A stretch of 14,863 bases of DNA from Microcaldota archaeon (lineage in GTDB: Archaea > B1Sed10-29 > JACOVT01), in the NCBI GenBank assembly GCA_016177165.1, contig JACOVT010000086.1, positions 1-14,863 on the forward strand. Reading direction: 5' to 3'. The notes under the pieces were generated by a model. It was not told the origin of the DNA and made no database searches. It worked only from the letters and a program-made list of their open reading frames with translations. Shown here one piece after another: positions 6,126-12,908 of the stretch (the first letter of the stretch is position 1; each line of letters opens with the position of its first letter). A program made the position numbers and the translations under genes.

Positions 6126-9100
6126 ATGCGTGTCATTGCCGTGCTGTTCCTGCTGGCCGCGCCAGCCATGACGTTCAACATGACTCAGGAGCTGAAGGAC
6201 AACGCCGAAAATGTCATAAAAAGCTATTCACGCGAGGCGCTTTACGAGATCCCAAACCCTGCAAAGATCGTTTCTGAAAAGCTCCATGAGGCCGACCTGC
6301 TAGATAAGTGGCTGAGCATAGCATCCCCTTGGCTGGATTACTCACCCTTCTCGGCAGCCGCGTTCGAACTGGCCATGCAGGCCTCAAGGCTGGAAACGCC
6401 CGAATGGGCCATAACCCAAAAACGGCTAAGGGCACATATTGACGGCTATCGCGCCAATGTGCAAAATACAAGAATGCATGCATCAAACTATATCCTGCTA
6501 AGGCCATCCTGTCCCATGACCGGCACAAAGACGGACGTGCTGCTCTCATTCAACGTTTTCGTAAAGCTCATGTGCGAGAGAACGCGGTCAGAGTACTACA
6601 TGATGGCATCTTCATGGGAATCGGCGTTGCGCTCGAACGCAGAGTTGACATCTGCCATGCTGAATGCGGTCGAAGAGGGAGTCCACGAGTTGGATGGGCT
6701 GGGTGCCGACATGGATGGGTATGGTGGAAAGGCGGCCGCGCAGCTTTCAAGAGGCATGGCAGTACTGAAGAGGCTGGCCAGTCTGGAAGAGCGCCCGGCC
6801 GACTGCGGCTCTGATGCAGAGGCCGCAGTGCTCTGCTTTAACCGTTTGAACCGGCTCTCTGGAGCGGGTTTCCGTGCCATGGTTGAAAAACTGAATTTTG
6901 TTGCAGGCTCGCATCCCAACGGAATACTGCTGGACAAGATTTCTTCACTAATCAGCGACCTGCAGCTTGCGACCGGTGCGATGAGACAAGAATATAGGGA
7001 GGCCATTTCGAGCGCAGGGGAATCGCTGGAGCGCGCCAAGCTTGCTGCCAGCTGGCTGAAAAAGGAGGACGCGCGCCTTGCCGATGATGCGGTCTTGTCA
7101 TCGCTCTCGCGCCAGCAACAAAGCGAGGCAGTGTTGTATTTTGGCAGCGCACTTTCACCACGTCAGGAGCTATACAAACTAGAAATGAGCCTGTCGGGGT
7201 TTGAGAACATGATGAGGAAAGTGGAAAAACTGGCGGCCTCTGGCGAGGACAACGCGCTTGGAGCCAGCGTGGCTAGCGCCCTGCGGCTGGGCATTGATAT
7301 CAGGGAGTCTCACTCGGAGGCAGAGCGCTACTTGGATCTATTAGAGTCATTGAGGGGTTCGGCAACCCGCGGGCTGAAAGCCATGCTGGACGGTGAAAAG
7401 CCGAATGACGTGCTGCCCGTCGCATCGTCAATGCTGGAAAGCGCGCGTAACGCGCCCACCAGCGGAGCAGCTCTGGAATCACTCGCCAGGGCTTTCTACC
7501 TGCTAGCCAACGCGGACTCCTCGGAAACCTCAACAAAAGGCCTGCTTGAACGGGCAAACAGTCTTCTGGCCGCGGCCAAAGAATACCGGCTCGACGTCTC
7601 CCAAGAAGAAGCGCTGCTAATAAACATGGCAGGAACGCACCATGGTGGCAGCCATATTTCGGGAGAGCTTTCAATGTTGATAGGGCGCATGGAAACGCGT
7701 CTCCGACCGGCAGTTGAACTGGCAGAGTCAAAGCGGTCAATGGTCGTGAGGCTGCTTTCATCGATCGAGGCGCTCGATAGAGCTGGGTTTGTCACCATAG
7801 ACACGGAAGCAGTGCGCGCACGGCTTTCAGAAGCCGCGATGATGGATTCGAGAACAAACGTGGCGCGGCTTTCCAAAACATATGACGAAATGCGCTCAGA
7901 GCTGGAGCGGGCGCTGCTGGAAGAACTCCCCCGCATTATCACAGCTTCGTCAGATGCAGTGCTGACCACAATGTCGCAGGTCGAGTGCAACCGGCGTGTG
8001 GTGGGCGCGGTAGTGTTCGTGATCCAAAACCCGCTCGGCGTGCAGGTTCCGGCATTGCGTCTCAAGCCAGAGGGCTTTCCTGCAGTCACAACACATGCTC
8101 TAATGCCGGGCGAGTCGCAACTCTTCACAATGCCATTCAACGACACGCCGGTCAGGTGCTCCATCGCCGGCAGTTTCGCTCACGCCGACGACCGCACCAG
8201 CACACTGGAGCTGGAACTCAAGCTGGCGCCAAAAGTTTGCGTCTACGACTTCTCACTAACGCTCCCCGAAGCCGACTACTTTCCAGTGACGAGTCCTGAA
8301 GCCGAACTTGAAGGTAACGCGCTCCATATCAGCAGGCTATGCAAGCCAGCCAGCATAAGCCTCTCGGCAAGGTCCAGATCACCACTAGTGATAGAACTTA
8401 ACTACAGCAACCCGCGTCCCGGATTGAAGAGTTACGTCATGTCCGTGACAAACAACGCCTCCATCACCGTGAGGAAAGCGTCCGTTTCAAGGCGCATGGG
8501 TTCAGCAACCCTATCACTCAACACTTCGCTAGGTCCATTTGAAACCAAGATCGACGAACGGGTTGTAGTGTCAGAACCTTCGGCAGAGGCAGAGCAGGTA
8601 ATGCTTGACATCGAAAGGCTGGCAGCATCACTGAATTTTGACAACCAAACTGCCGCAGGCAAAGAGGTTGACTATGTTGAGGGACTCTACAAAAGCGGGG
8701 AGTTCGCCGATTTCATGCCAAGAGCCATCAGGCTACGGTCGTCGCTAGACCGCATGGCCATAGAGGCATCCGAGAACGCCTTTTTGCGCGCCTCTTTTGA
8801 AGCCGACCATGGCGCGTTTGAATCACTACGAGAAGAAGTCGGACTGTTGCTGGGTGAAAACGCCCCGAGTGAGGCCCTGGCGCTATACAAGAAAGCGCAA
8901 GGTTTGGCAGAGAGTGCAATGCTGTACAATTCCTCGGGCCATGCAAGGCAGGCGCAACAGAAGCTCGCAGAAGCGGTTTCCGCGCTTGGGGCTTCCAGAC
9001 TTGCGGCCAAGAGGCATGGCAACCAAACAGACCGGCTCGTCCTCATGTCAAAGCTCGGCAATTCGATCTCGCTGCTTTGCGCCATCGGGTCATGCAGCTT

Positions 9101-9782
9101 GTCGTCAGGACGCTATGATTCAATAAAGTCCAAGTCTACAGCCTTCAATGACAGCGAGCTGAACTGGTTAAGGGACGGGCTTGCGTCAGACGCTGGCCGT
9201 CACGTTGAGCGCCTGAAAACACTGCTCAAGAGCTTGGAATCAACTTTCAGGAACTATTCTACAGCCACTGAGCTGGACGGAACAGCAGCCAACGGCTCGG
9301 CTTTCCTGGCTGGCTATGGTGACCAGCAGAGCCTCCGCCTTGAGTATTACAAGCTAAAAGCGATAAACGGCAAGCTCGCGGGCGAAAACCAGATGGATAG
9401 TGTTGAGCGCCTCTTCAAGGAATACGGCTACGATGAGGCTGTGGGCTTGGCCCAAAGAATAGAGGGCGCAGAACGCCTTATGCGGTCGGTCACCTCATCG
9501 CTGGAGCACCGCGCAGGAGCCGATCTCTCCCTTGCTACAGCCATGGTCAAGCAGGCGGCAAACAGGCAAGAACTGGTCGGCTTGCTGAACAAGGCAAAAG
9601 ACAGTTTCGAGGAAGGCCGTTACGCCGAGTCGATAAAGTTTTCCAAGATGATTCTAGAGGCTCCTGCAATAAAACAGGAGTTTCCATTCGCCATAGCCGC
9701 GGGGGCAGCCATCGCCATAACCACGGGATTGCTTGTTTTTAGGCGCCTGCCCAAAAATGAAGACGGGTTTGACTTCACGTAA
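6126..9782 (+). CDS. Giant predicted surface-anchored protein, helical with beta-rich centre (1218 aa)
   Basis: I do not recognise a named family. An N-terminal signal peptide (MRVIAVLFLLAAPA) and a C-terminal membrane segment (about 1186-1205, alanine/glycine-rich) followed by RRLPK predict a type I protein with nearly all mass outside the cell. Residues about 25-610 and 820-1180 are helical with heptad-like and helical-hairpin patterns; SFEEGRYAESIKFSKMIL (1160-1177) looks TPR-like. Residues about 615-815 are beta-rich and carry few charges. All ten cysteines fall in five near pairs (129/150, 227/237, 621/678, 705/739, 985/990), suggesting disulphides. About eleven N-x-S/T sequons lie mostly between 670 and 1060. 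The ATG at 6126 fits a leaderless promoter. It could be an S-layer-associated, adhesion or sensor protein. The divergent regulator is a plausible controller. Confidence 0.8.
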   Translation: MRVIAVLFLLAAPAMTFNMTQELKDNAENVIKSYSREALYEIPNPAKIVSEKLHEADLLDKWLSIASPWLDYSPFSAAAFELAMQASRLETPEWAITQKRLRAHIDGYRANVQNTRMHASNYILLRPSCPMTGTKTDVLLSFNVFVKLMCERTRSEYYMMASSWESALRSNAELTSAMLNAVEEGVHELDGLGADMDGYGGKAAAQLSRGMAVLKRLASLEERPADCGSDAEAAVLCFNRLNRLSGAGFRAMVEKLNFVAGSHPNGILLDKISSLISDLQLATGAMRQEYREAISSAGESLERAKLAASWLKKEDARLADDAVLSSLSRQQQSEAVLYFGSALSPRQELYKLEMSLSGFENMMRKVEKLAASGEDNALGASVASALRLGIDIRESHSEAERYLDLLESLRGSATRGLKAMLDGEKPNDVLPVASSMLESARNAPTSGAALESLARAFYLLANADSSETSTKGLLERANSLLAAAKEYRLDVSQEEALLINMAGTHHGGSHISGELSMLIGRMETRLRPAVELAESKRSMVVRLLSSIEALDRAGFVTIDTEAVRARLSEAAMMDSRTNVARLSKTYDEMRSELERALLEELPRIITASSDAVLTTMSQVECNRRVVGAVVFVIQNPLGVQVPALRLKPEGFPAVTTHALMPGESQLFTMPFNDTPVRCSIAGSFAHADDRTSTLELELKLAPKVCVYDFSLTLPEADYFPVTSPEAELEGNALHISRLCKPASISLSARSRSPLVIELNYSNPRPGLKSYVMSVTNNASITVRKASVSRRMGSATLSLNTSLGPFETKIDERVVVSEPSAEAEQVMLDIERLAASLNFDNQTAAGKEVDYVEGLYKSGEFADFMPRAIRLRSSLDRMAIEASENAFLRASFEADHGAFESLREEVGLLLGENAPSEALALYKKAQGLAESAMLYNSSGHARQAQQKLAEAVSALGASRLAAKRHGNQTDRLVLMSKLGNSISLLCAIGSCSLSSGRYDSIKSKSTAFNDSELNWLRDGLASDAGRHVERLKTLLKSLESTFRNYSTATELDGTAANGSAFLAGYGDQQSLRLEYYKLKAINGKLAGENQMDSVERLFKEYGYDEAVGLAQRIEGAERLMRSVTSSLEHRAGADLSLATAMVKQAANRQELVGLLNKAKDSFEEGRYAESIKFSKMILEAPAIKQEFPFAIAAGAAIAITTGLLVFRRLPKNEDGFDFT

Positions 9783-9787
9783 CGTGA
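9775..9787. promoter_or_regulatory. 13-bp palindrome at the end of the surface protein gene
   Basis: TCACGT-A-ACGTGA is a perfect 6+1+6 inverted repeat that includes the TAA stop codon and lies five bases before the TATA-like box of the next gene. It could be an operator for the NTPase gene or part of the 3' end of the surface protein transcript. It is too short for a strong RNA hairpin. Confidence 0.35.
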
Positions 9788-9792
9788 TATGA

Positions 9793-9801
9793 ATCTTTTA
9801 T
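9793..9801 (+). promoter_or_regulatory. Candidate TATA box for the P-loop NTPase gene
   Basis: The T-rich element CTTTTATTG is centred about 28 bases before the ATG at 9826, which fits a leaderless transcript. It lies in the 43-base gap after the surface protein gene. Confidence 0.35.
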
Positions 9802-9825
9802 TGGGCGGCAGTCTACTCCCCAAGC

Positions 9826-10401
9826 ATGCGGCTCAAGATAGCCATAATTGGATCGCATGGCACCGGCAAGACGTCGCTCACCCACGCTCTGGTCGGCAAG
9901 CTCAAAGAGCACGGGTTAAACGCCCAATACCTGCCAGAAATGGTCCGCTACTGCCCGATACCCACCGGCACGGAAACGCGGGGCTCGCTCGACGCCCAGA
10001 CGTGGGTGCTGTGCAGCCAGCTCGCAGGCGAGCTGGAAGCCGCGGTAAAGTATGACGTGGTGGTGTGCGACCACAGCGTGATTGACATACACGCCTACAC
10101 TGTTTGGCACGCCCGCAACAACCCCGACGTTGACAAGGCGCAATTGAAGATAAACAGCGAGATCTTCGATAACTGGGCCGACCACTACGACCACACTTTC
10201 AAGATAGCCCTGACCAAGCCTCCACAGGAAGACGGGTTTCGCTCGACTAGCGAAGGCTGGCAGCGGGAAATCGACACGATCATAAACGAGCTGCTCGAGT
10301 CAAAGAAAATCCATTATAAGATAATAGGACCCGGCACGCTCGAGCAGCGCGTGGACTTGATACTGTCAGAACTCGGAATGCTAAACGTTCGGACCGTATA
10401 G
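9826..10401 (+). CDS. P-loop NTPase, AAA_28/nucleoside-kinase-like
   Basis: A cytoplasmic ATP-binding protein of 191 residues. The Walker A motif GSHGTGKTS is at 9-17. A second strand YDVVVCDHSVID (76-87) ends in an acidic residue with the D-x-S arrangement seen in NadR-type and thymidylate-kinase-like enzymes (usually DRS, here DHS). Near the C-terminus, FRSTSEGWQREID (138-150) resembles the arginine-rich lid of these kinases, and the final strand HYKIIGPGTLEQRVDLIL is typical of the fold. I infer a small-molecule kinase, possibly for a nucleoside or a cofactor precursor; the substrate is unknown. The gene converges with the AK6-type kinase gene, and their last 21 bases overlap. The ATG start leaves no room for extra N-terminal sequence before the first strand. 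Confidence 0.75.
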   Translation: MRLKIAIIGSHGTGKTSLTHALVGKLKEHGLNAQYLPEMVRYCPIPTGTETRGSLDAQTWVLCSQLAGELEAAVKYDVVVCDHSVIDIHAYTVWHARNNPDVDKAQLKINSEIFDNWADHYDHTFKIALTKPPQEDGFRSTSEGWQREIDTIINELLESKKIHYKIIGPGTLEQRVDLILSELGMLNVRTV

Positions 10402-10899
10402 CCAGCCGGAGAAGTCCGGGCAATCCTGCTCCCTCTTGCCAGCAAGCACGCGCAAGCACCTTTTGGCGCACGCCTTCTCGTCCAGCCGCGTGCAGTCCAC
10501 CTGAATGATGCGGCTAGGGCCATACTCCTGCTCTGCCCTCTGCATGCAATAATCGATAGCCTCTGCCTCCAAGTTGGTTTTCAGCTTCCTGCGCGAGTAG
10601 TTGCGCTTTGCAAGCCGTTTTTCCAGCACCCGTGGATTGCAACGCAGCACCAACACGACCGCGCCCGGAATGGAAAACTCGCACAGCAGGTGACCTTCAA
10701 TAACACCCCATTCGCGCGAAAGTCGCTTGCGAAGTTTTGCCAAGTTCACTTCCGGTTTCCGCGCCCAAAGTTTCTCCTTCCTCACTATTGCGTTAGCCTC
10801 GACGAATGGCAGGCCCAACTCTTTCGCTACAAGCCCGCCAACAGAAGTCTTGCCTGTTCCGGGCGTGCCAGTCACGATGATGCGTGAGAACCGTTTCAT
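10381..10899 (-). CDS. AK6/Fap7-type adenylate kinase (archaeal NMP kinase family)
   Basis: A 172-residue P-loop kinase. It transfers phosphate from ATP to AMP; in eukaryotes and archaea Fap7/AK6 also binds the ribosomal protein uS11 and helps small-subunit maturation. Seen: Walker A GTPGTGKTS (11-19), the AK6 centre VIEGHLLCEFSIPGAVVLVLRC (66-87), which is D/E-G-H-L-x-x-E-F plus the RC/LR strand, and the family lid RNYSRRKLKTNLEAEAIDY (99-117) with the conserved N-E pair. The C-terminal DFSGWL recalls the terminal motif of relatives. It is the last gene of a minus-strand operon: its ATG overlaps the upstream Nudix stop codon by four bases (ATGA), implying translational coupling. Its 3' end overlaps the convergent NTPase gene by 21 bases. 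Confidence 0.88.
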   Translation of the reverse strand: MKRFSRIIVTGTPGTGKTSVGGLVAKELGLPFVEANAIVRKEKLWARKPEVNLAKLRKRLSREWGVIEGHLLCEFSIPGAVVLVLRCNPRVLEKRLAKRNYSRRKLKTNLEAEAIDYCMQRAEQEYGPSRIIQVDCTRLDEKACAKRCLRVLAGKREQDCPDFSGWLYGPNV

Positions 10900-11336
10900 G
10901 CAAGCGCCCCGAATGTTTCGCGCAGCGCTGCCCTGTCATGCTCGCGCCCGGCTGTTGCGATTGCATTCCTTAATGAAAACCAGCGCGCTTGGTCGACGTC
11001 ATCGCCTGCGCGCAGCCCGCCGGAGACGTACTCGCACCTGTAAGAGCAAAGAATTATCGGCGCCTTGACAAACCAGCTGGGTGTGTTTGGCTCTCGATCA
11101 TACTTTATTGAAACTTCCGCCAGTCGGACAGCCCGGACGCGCAGGCCGGTCTCCTCGCGCGCCTCGCGCTCGGCACATTGTCCAGGCGACTCGCCAGCCT
11201 CCAGTATGCCGCCCGGGATGACCCACTGGCCTGCCAGCGGATGCGGCCGACCAGCATGCTTCCTTACCAGCACCACCTTCCCATCATTGCAGATCAGCGC
11301 GCGCACCACTATCAGGAACTTTTGTACCCCACTCAT
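10896..11336 (-). CDS. Nudix hydrolase (first of a tandem pair by position)
   Basis: Hydrolyses a nucleoside diphosphate linked to another moiety, using Mg2+; the substrate cannot be read from sequence. At 146 residues it is a single-domain Nudix protein. The Nudix box is complete at residues 43-65: G43, E49, R57-E58, E61-E62, G64. Just before it lies HPLAGQWVIPGG (32-43). The neighbouring Nudix protein has the same HP-x-AG-x-W element and its box falls at the same residue numbers, so the two are probably paralogues. Both boundaries use four-base ATGA overlaps, with the upstream Nudix gene (11333-11336) and the downstream kinase gene (10896-10899), so the three proteins are likely made together. 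A role in clearing damaged or signalling nucleotides is an inference. Confidence 0.92.
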   Translation of the reverse strand: MSGVQKFLIVVRALICNDGKVVLVRKHAGRPHPLAGQWVIPGGILEAGESPGQCAEREAREETGLRVRAVRLAEVSIKYDREPNTPSWFVKAPIILCSYRCEYVSGGLRAGDDVDQARWFSLRNAIATAGREHDRAALRETFGALA

Positions 11337-11770
11337 CGCATCACCCGCAGGTATTTCCTCACGGCATTTTTCTCGATCTCGCGCGGCATCAGCCGCATAG
11401 CGTTGCGCGGCGAGACCCAGCGCAGCTCGCTCACGTCATCTGCCGGCAGCGGCGACCCGCCGGCCAGCCTGCACAAGCAGAACACGAACAGTATCGGTTC
11501 CTTGTCAAAGTGTGCAGGCTGGTTCTTTGGACGTTTAAACACGGCCATGTGGAATGCCTTGCCCACCCTAACCGCATATCCGGTCTCTTCCATGACTTCC
11601 CGCTCAATGCACTCCGCAACCTGCTCGCCAGCGTCTATAAAGCCGCCGATCAGGTGCCACTCGCCGGCTATCGGGTGCTCTTCAGCCGGGTTCTTCCTTC
11701 CAATAAGTATCCTGCCGCGGTCATCTTCGATCAGCGCCTTTACTCCGGCATTGAACAGCTGGATCCCCAT
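11333..11770 (-). CDS. Nudix hydrolase (second of the tandem pair)
   Basis: A 145-residue Nudix protein. The box is intact at 43-65 (G43, E49, R57-E58, E61-E62, G64), preceded by HPIAGEWHLIGG, where the usual proline before the double glycine is isoleucine. A second part of the fold, FDKEPILFVFCLCRLAGG, leads to the DDVSELRWVSPRNA helix typical of the family. The ATG at 11770 is chosen over an in-frame ATG at 11794: it sits four bases after the stop codon of the regulator gene, GAGG lies about five bases upstream, and it aligns the N-terminus with the paralogous neighbour. The substrate is unknown; the pairing with a kinase and a paralogue points to nucleotide turnover. Confidence 0.9.
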   Translation of the reverse strand: MGIQLFNAGVKALIEDDRGRILIGRKNPAEEHPIAGEWHLIGGFIDAGEQVAECIEREVMEETGYAVRVGKAFHMAVFKRPKNQPAHFDKEPILFVFCLCRLAGGSPLPADDVSELRWVSPRNAMRLMPREIEKNAVRKYLRVMR

Positions 11771-11774
11771 GGCC

Positions 11775-12671
11775 TCATTCCTTGACTTCCACATCGTCGA
11801 CTATTCCATTGCCATCAAGGTCGATGCCATCCACCACCTTGGCGTAGGCATCCTTGTTGTACGAGTTGCGGAAGTTCATGTCCGGGTACTTGGACAGCGC
11901 AAGGCAGGCAGCGCGCGTCCCTGAAAGGGAGATGCCTGCGAGTATCAGGATCTTCCTGCCCTTCTCCAGACTATTCTCGGACTTGACTATTATCCCGTTG
12001 GTGGGGTCGCTGTACTCTTTTCCGCTCAGGTCGGATACTATTGTCTTGCGTTCGCTGAACCTGACGGGCATGTCGGGCATGAAGCGCTCTGATATCATGT
12101 TGGTGATTGGCCCGCCGATTATTATCAGGTTGGTGTGCAGGTCGGCCTCGCGGCATTCCGTGTCAAGCTTTGTGACCGGTAGGGTGGTCTTGCAATATGC
12201 ACCAAGCCGGAGCGCAATGTCTGATGCCACGAACGTGTCCCGCGCCCGCGCCCGGTTGGGCCCGTGCGGATCTGGGGAGCCGACGATTATGCTAAAGTCC
12301 GGGGTTCCGTTGCGCACGAAGTCCCGCAGGAAAGCGGGAACCGCGCTTCCCTTGGCTGCTTGTTCCTGCCATGAGTCGCGCGCCACAACGGCAAACGCCG
12401 GTGCGATTAGCGAGAAGTATTTCGCAACTCCACCCTGTTTCTGTTCCGTGCGCTCGACGCGCACCAAGCCGGCTTTCTCAAGTTTTCGTATGTGGTAGTA
12501 GACCAGCTGTTCCCCTATTCCCAGCTTTTTCGATAGAGAACCGGGATAGTCTGGTGATGAGGCAAGCGTCTGGGCGAGCCGCCAGCGGGTCTTGTTTAGC
12601 AGCACGTTTAGCTCGTCCATGCTCGTCGTTTTCACGGGCATCGACTTGTTTTCCTTAACTAGGAGATCCAC
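11775..12671 (-). CDS. Winged-helix transcription regulator with S-layer-like C-terminal domain and EF-hand-type loop
   Basis: Residues about 18-88 are an ArsR-like winged helix: LNKTRWRLAQTLASSPDYPG, recognition region IGEQLVYYHIRKLEKAGLV, and a wing ending KYFSLIAPA. The rest recalls the C-terminal region of archaeal S-layer proteins: SIIVGSPDPHGPNRARARD (127-145), LHTNLIIIGGPITNMISERF (178-197) and KILILAGISLSGTRAA (240-255). The last residues form a perfect EF-hand-type loop DLDGNGIVDDVE (284-295). No membrane segment is seen, so it should be cytoplasmic, a one-component regulator. It heads the operon with both Nudix genes and the kinase gene and is divergent from glmS, so it may control either or both. 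The start is GTG 12671 or, less likely, ATG 12641. The ligand is unknown; calcium binding is suggested only by the loop. Confidence 0.8.
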   Translation of the reverse strand: MDLLVKENKSMPVKTTSMDELNVLLNKTRWRLAQTLASSPDYPGSLSKKLGIGEQLVYYHIRKLEKAGLVRVERTEQKQGGVAKYFSLIAPAFAVVARDSWQEQAAKGSAVPAFLRDFVRNGTPDFSIIVGSPDPHGPNRARARDTFVASDIALRLGAYCKTTLPVTKLDTECREADLHTNLIIIGGPITNMISERFMPDMPVRFSERKTIVSDLSGKEYSDPTNGIIVKSENSLEKGRKILILAGISLSGTRAACLALSKYPDMNFRNSYNKDAYAKVVDGIDLDGNGIVDDVEVKE

Positions 12672-12816
12672 AAAACCACTATAACCAGTTTTTTACCACA
12701 ACAGTATTTAAAGGTTTCTGCACTACCTATTGACCTCAATAATGCGTTTTTTGGCGTTTTAGTGGTAAAACTAATGTTTTAGCAAGTCTTTTTAAACAGA
12801 ACGTTAAACATACGAC
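12672..12816. promoter_or_regulatory. Divergent promoter and operator-like region between regulator operon and glmS
   Basis: On minus, CTTTAAATAC (12704-12713) is a TATA-like box for the regulator operon. On plus, TTTTTAAA (12789-12796) is one for glmS. TTTTACCAC at 12691-12699 and GTGGTAAAA at 12762-12770 form a 9-base inverted repeat, and the second half lies inside the 16-base palindrome TTAGTGGTAAAACTAA (12759-12774). A related AACCACT is at 12674-12680. These are candidate operators for the neighbouring winged-helix regulator; binding is inferred. Nothing else is evident in this gap. Confidence 0.5.
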
Positions 12817-12908
12817 ATGCTGACCAGAAATGGAGGCTCACCCACCTCTACTTCATTAGGAAGCTCCGGCCGCCTTGCACGGCGCCGGGGCAGAACGGGT
12901 GAACATGC
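12817..12908 (+). promoter_or_regulatory. Structured glmS leader with possible anti-Shine-Dalgarno pairing
   Basis: Transcription from the TATA box at 12789-12796 would start near 12817-12820, giving a leader of about 90 bases. Hairpin 1 spans 12831-12850 (TGGAGG paired with CCTCTA, one G-U, 8-base loop). Hairpin 2 spans 12866-12888 (CCGGC/GCCGG plus GCC/GGC, one bulged C, 6-base loop). The loop of hairpin 1 contains TCACCC (12838-12843), the exact complement of GGGTGA (12897-12902), which is the ribosome binding site six bases before the GTG of glmS. It does not resemble the bacterial glmS ribozyme. An alternative reading, a 34-codon leader ORF (12817-12921), is described under findings. Confidence 0.45.
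12897..12902 (+). promoter_or_regulatory. Ribosome binding site of glmS
   Basis: GGGTGA contains the archaeal Shine-Dalgarno core GGTGA and is spaced six bases from GTG 12909. It fixes the start there, so that Cys2 becomes the N-terminal nucleophile after methionine removal. Most other genes in the window lack such a site. Confidence 0.75.

Noticed and set aside
7496..8164. 222-codon open frame on the minus strand within the surface protein gene
   Set aside because: It is a shadow: low-complexity serine/arginine-rich translation, no recognisable motif, and fully inside a gene with clear signal peptide, helices and anchor on the other strand. The same applies to 6596-7039, 8687-9085 and 7300-7761.
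11854..12498. 214-codon plus-strand frame opposite the winged-helix regulator
   Set aside because: The minus-strand product has a clear winged helix and S-layer-like motifs. The plus-strand translation shows no domain pattern and has no promoter or ribosome binding site.
12817..12908. glmS ribozyme upstream of glmS
   Set aside because: I could not find the conserved ribozyme core or its double-pseudoknot layout. The leader is too short for it, and such ribozymes are known from bacteria.
12672..12908. tRNA or other stable RNA gene in the largest intergenic gap
   Set aside because: No cloverleaf, T-loop consensus or CCA-type end could be found; the hairpins seen are short and fit a leader better.
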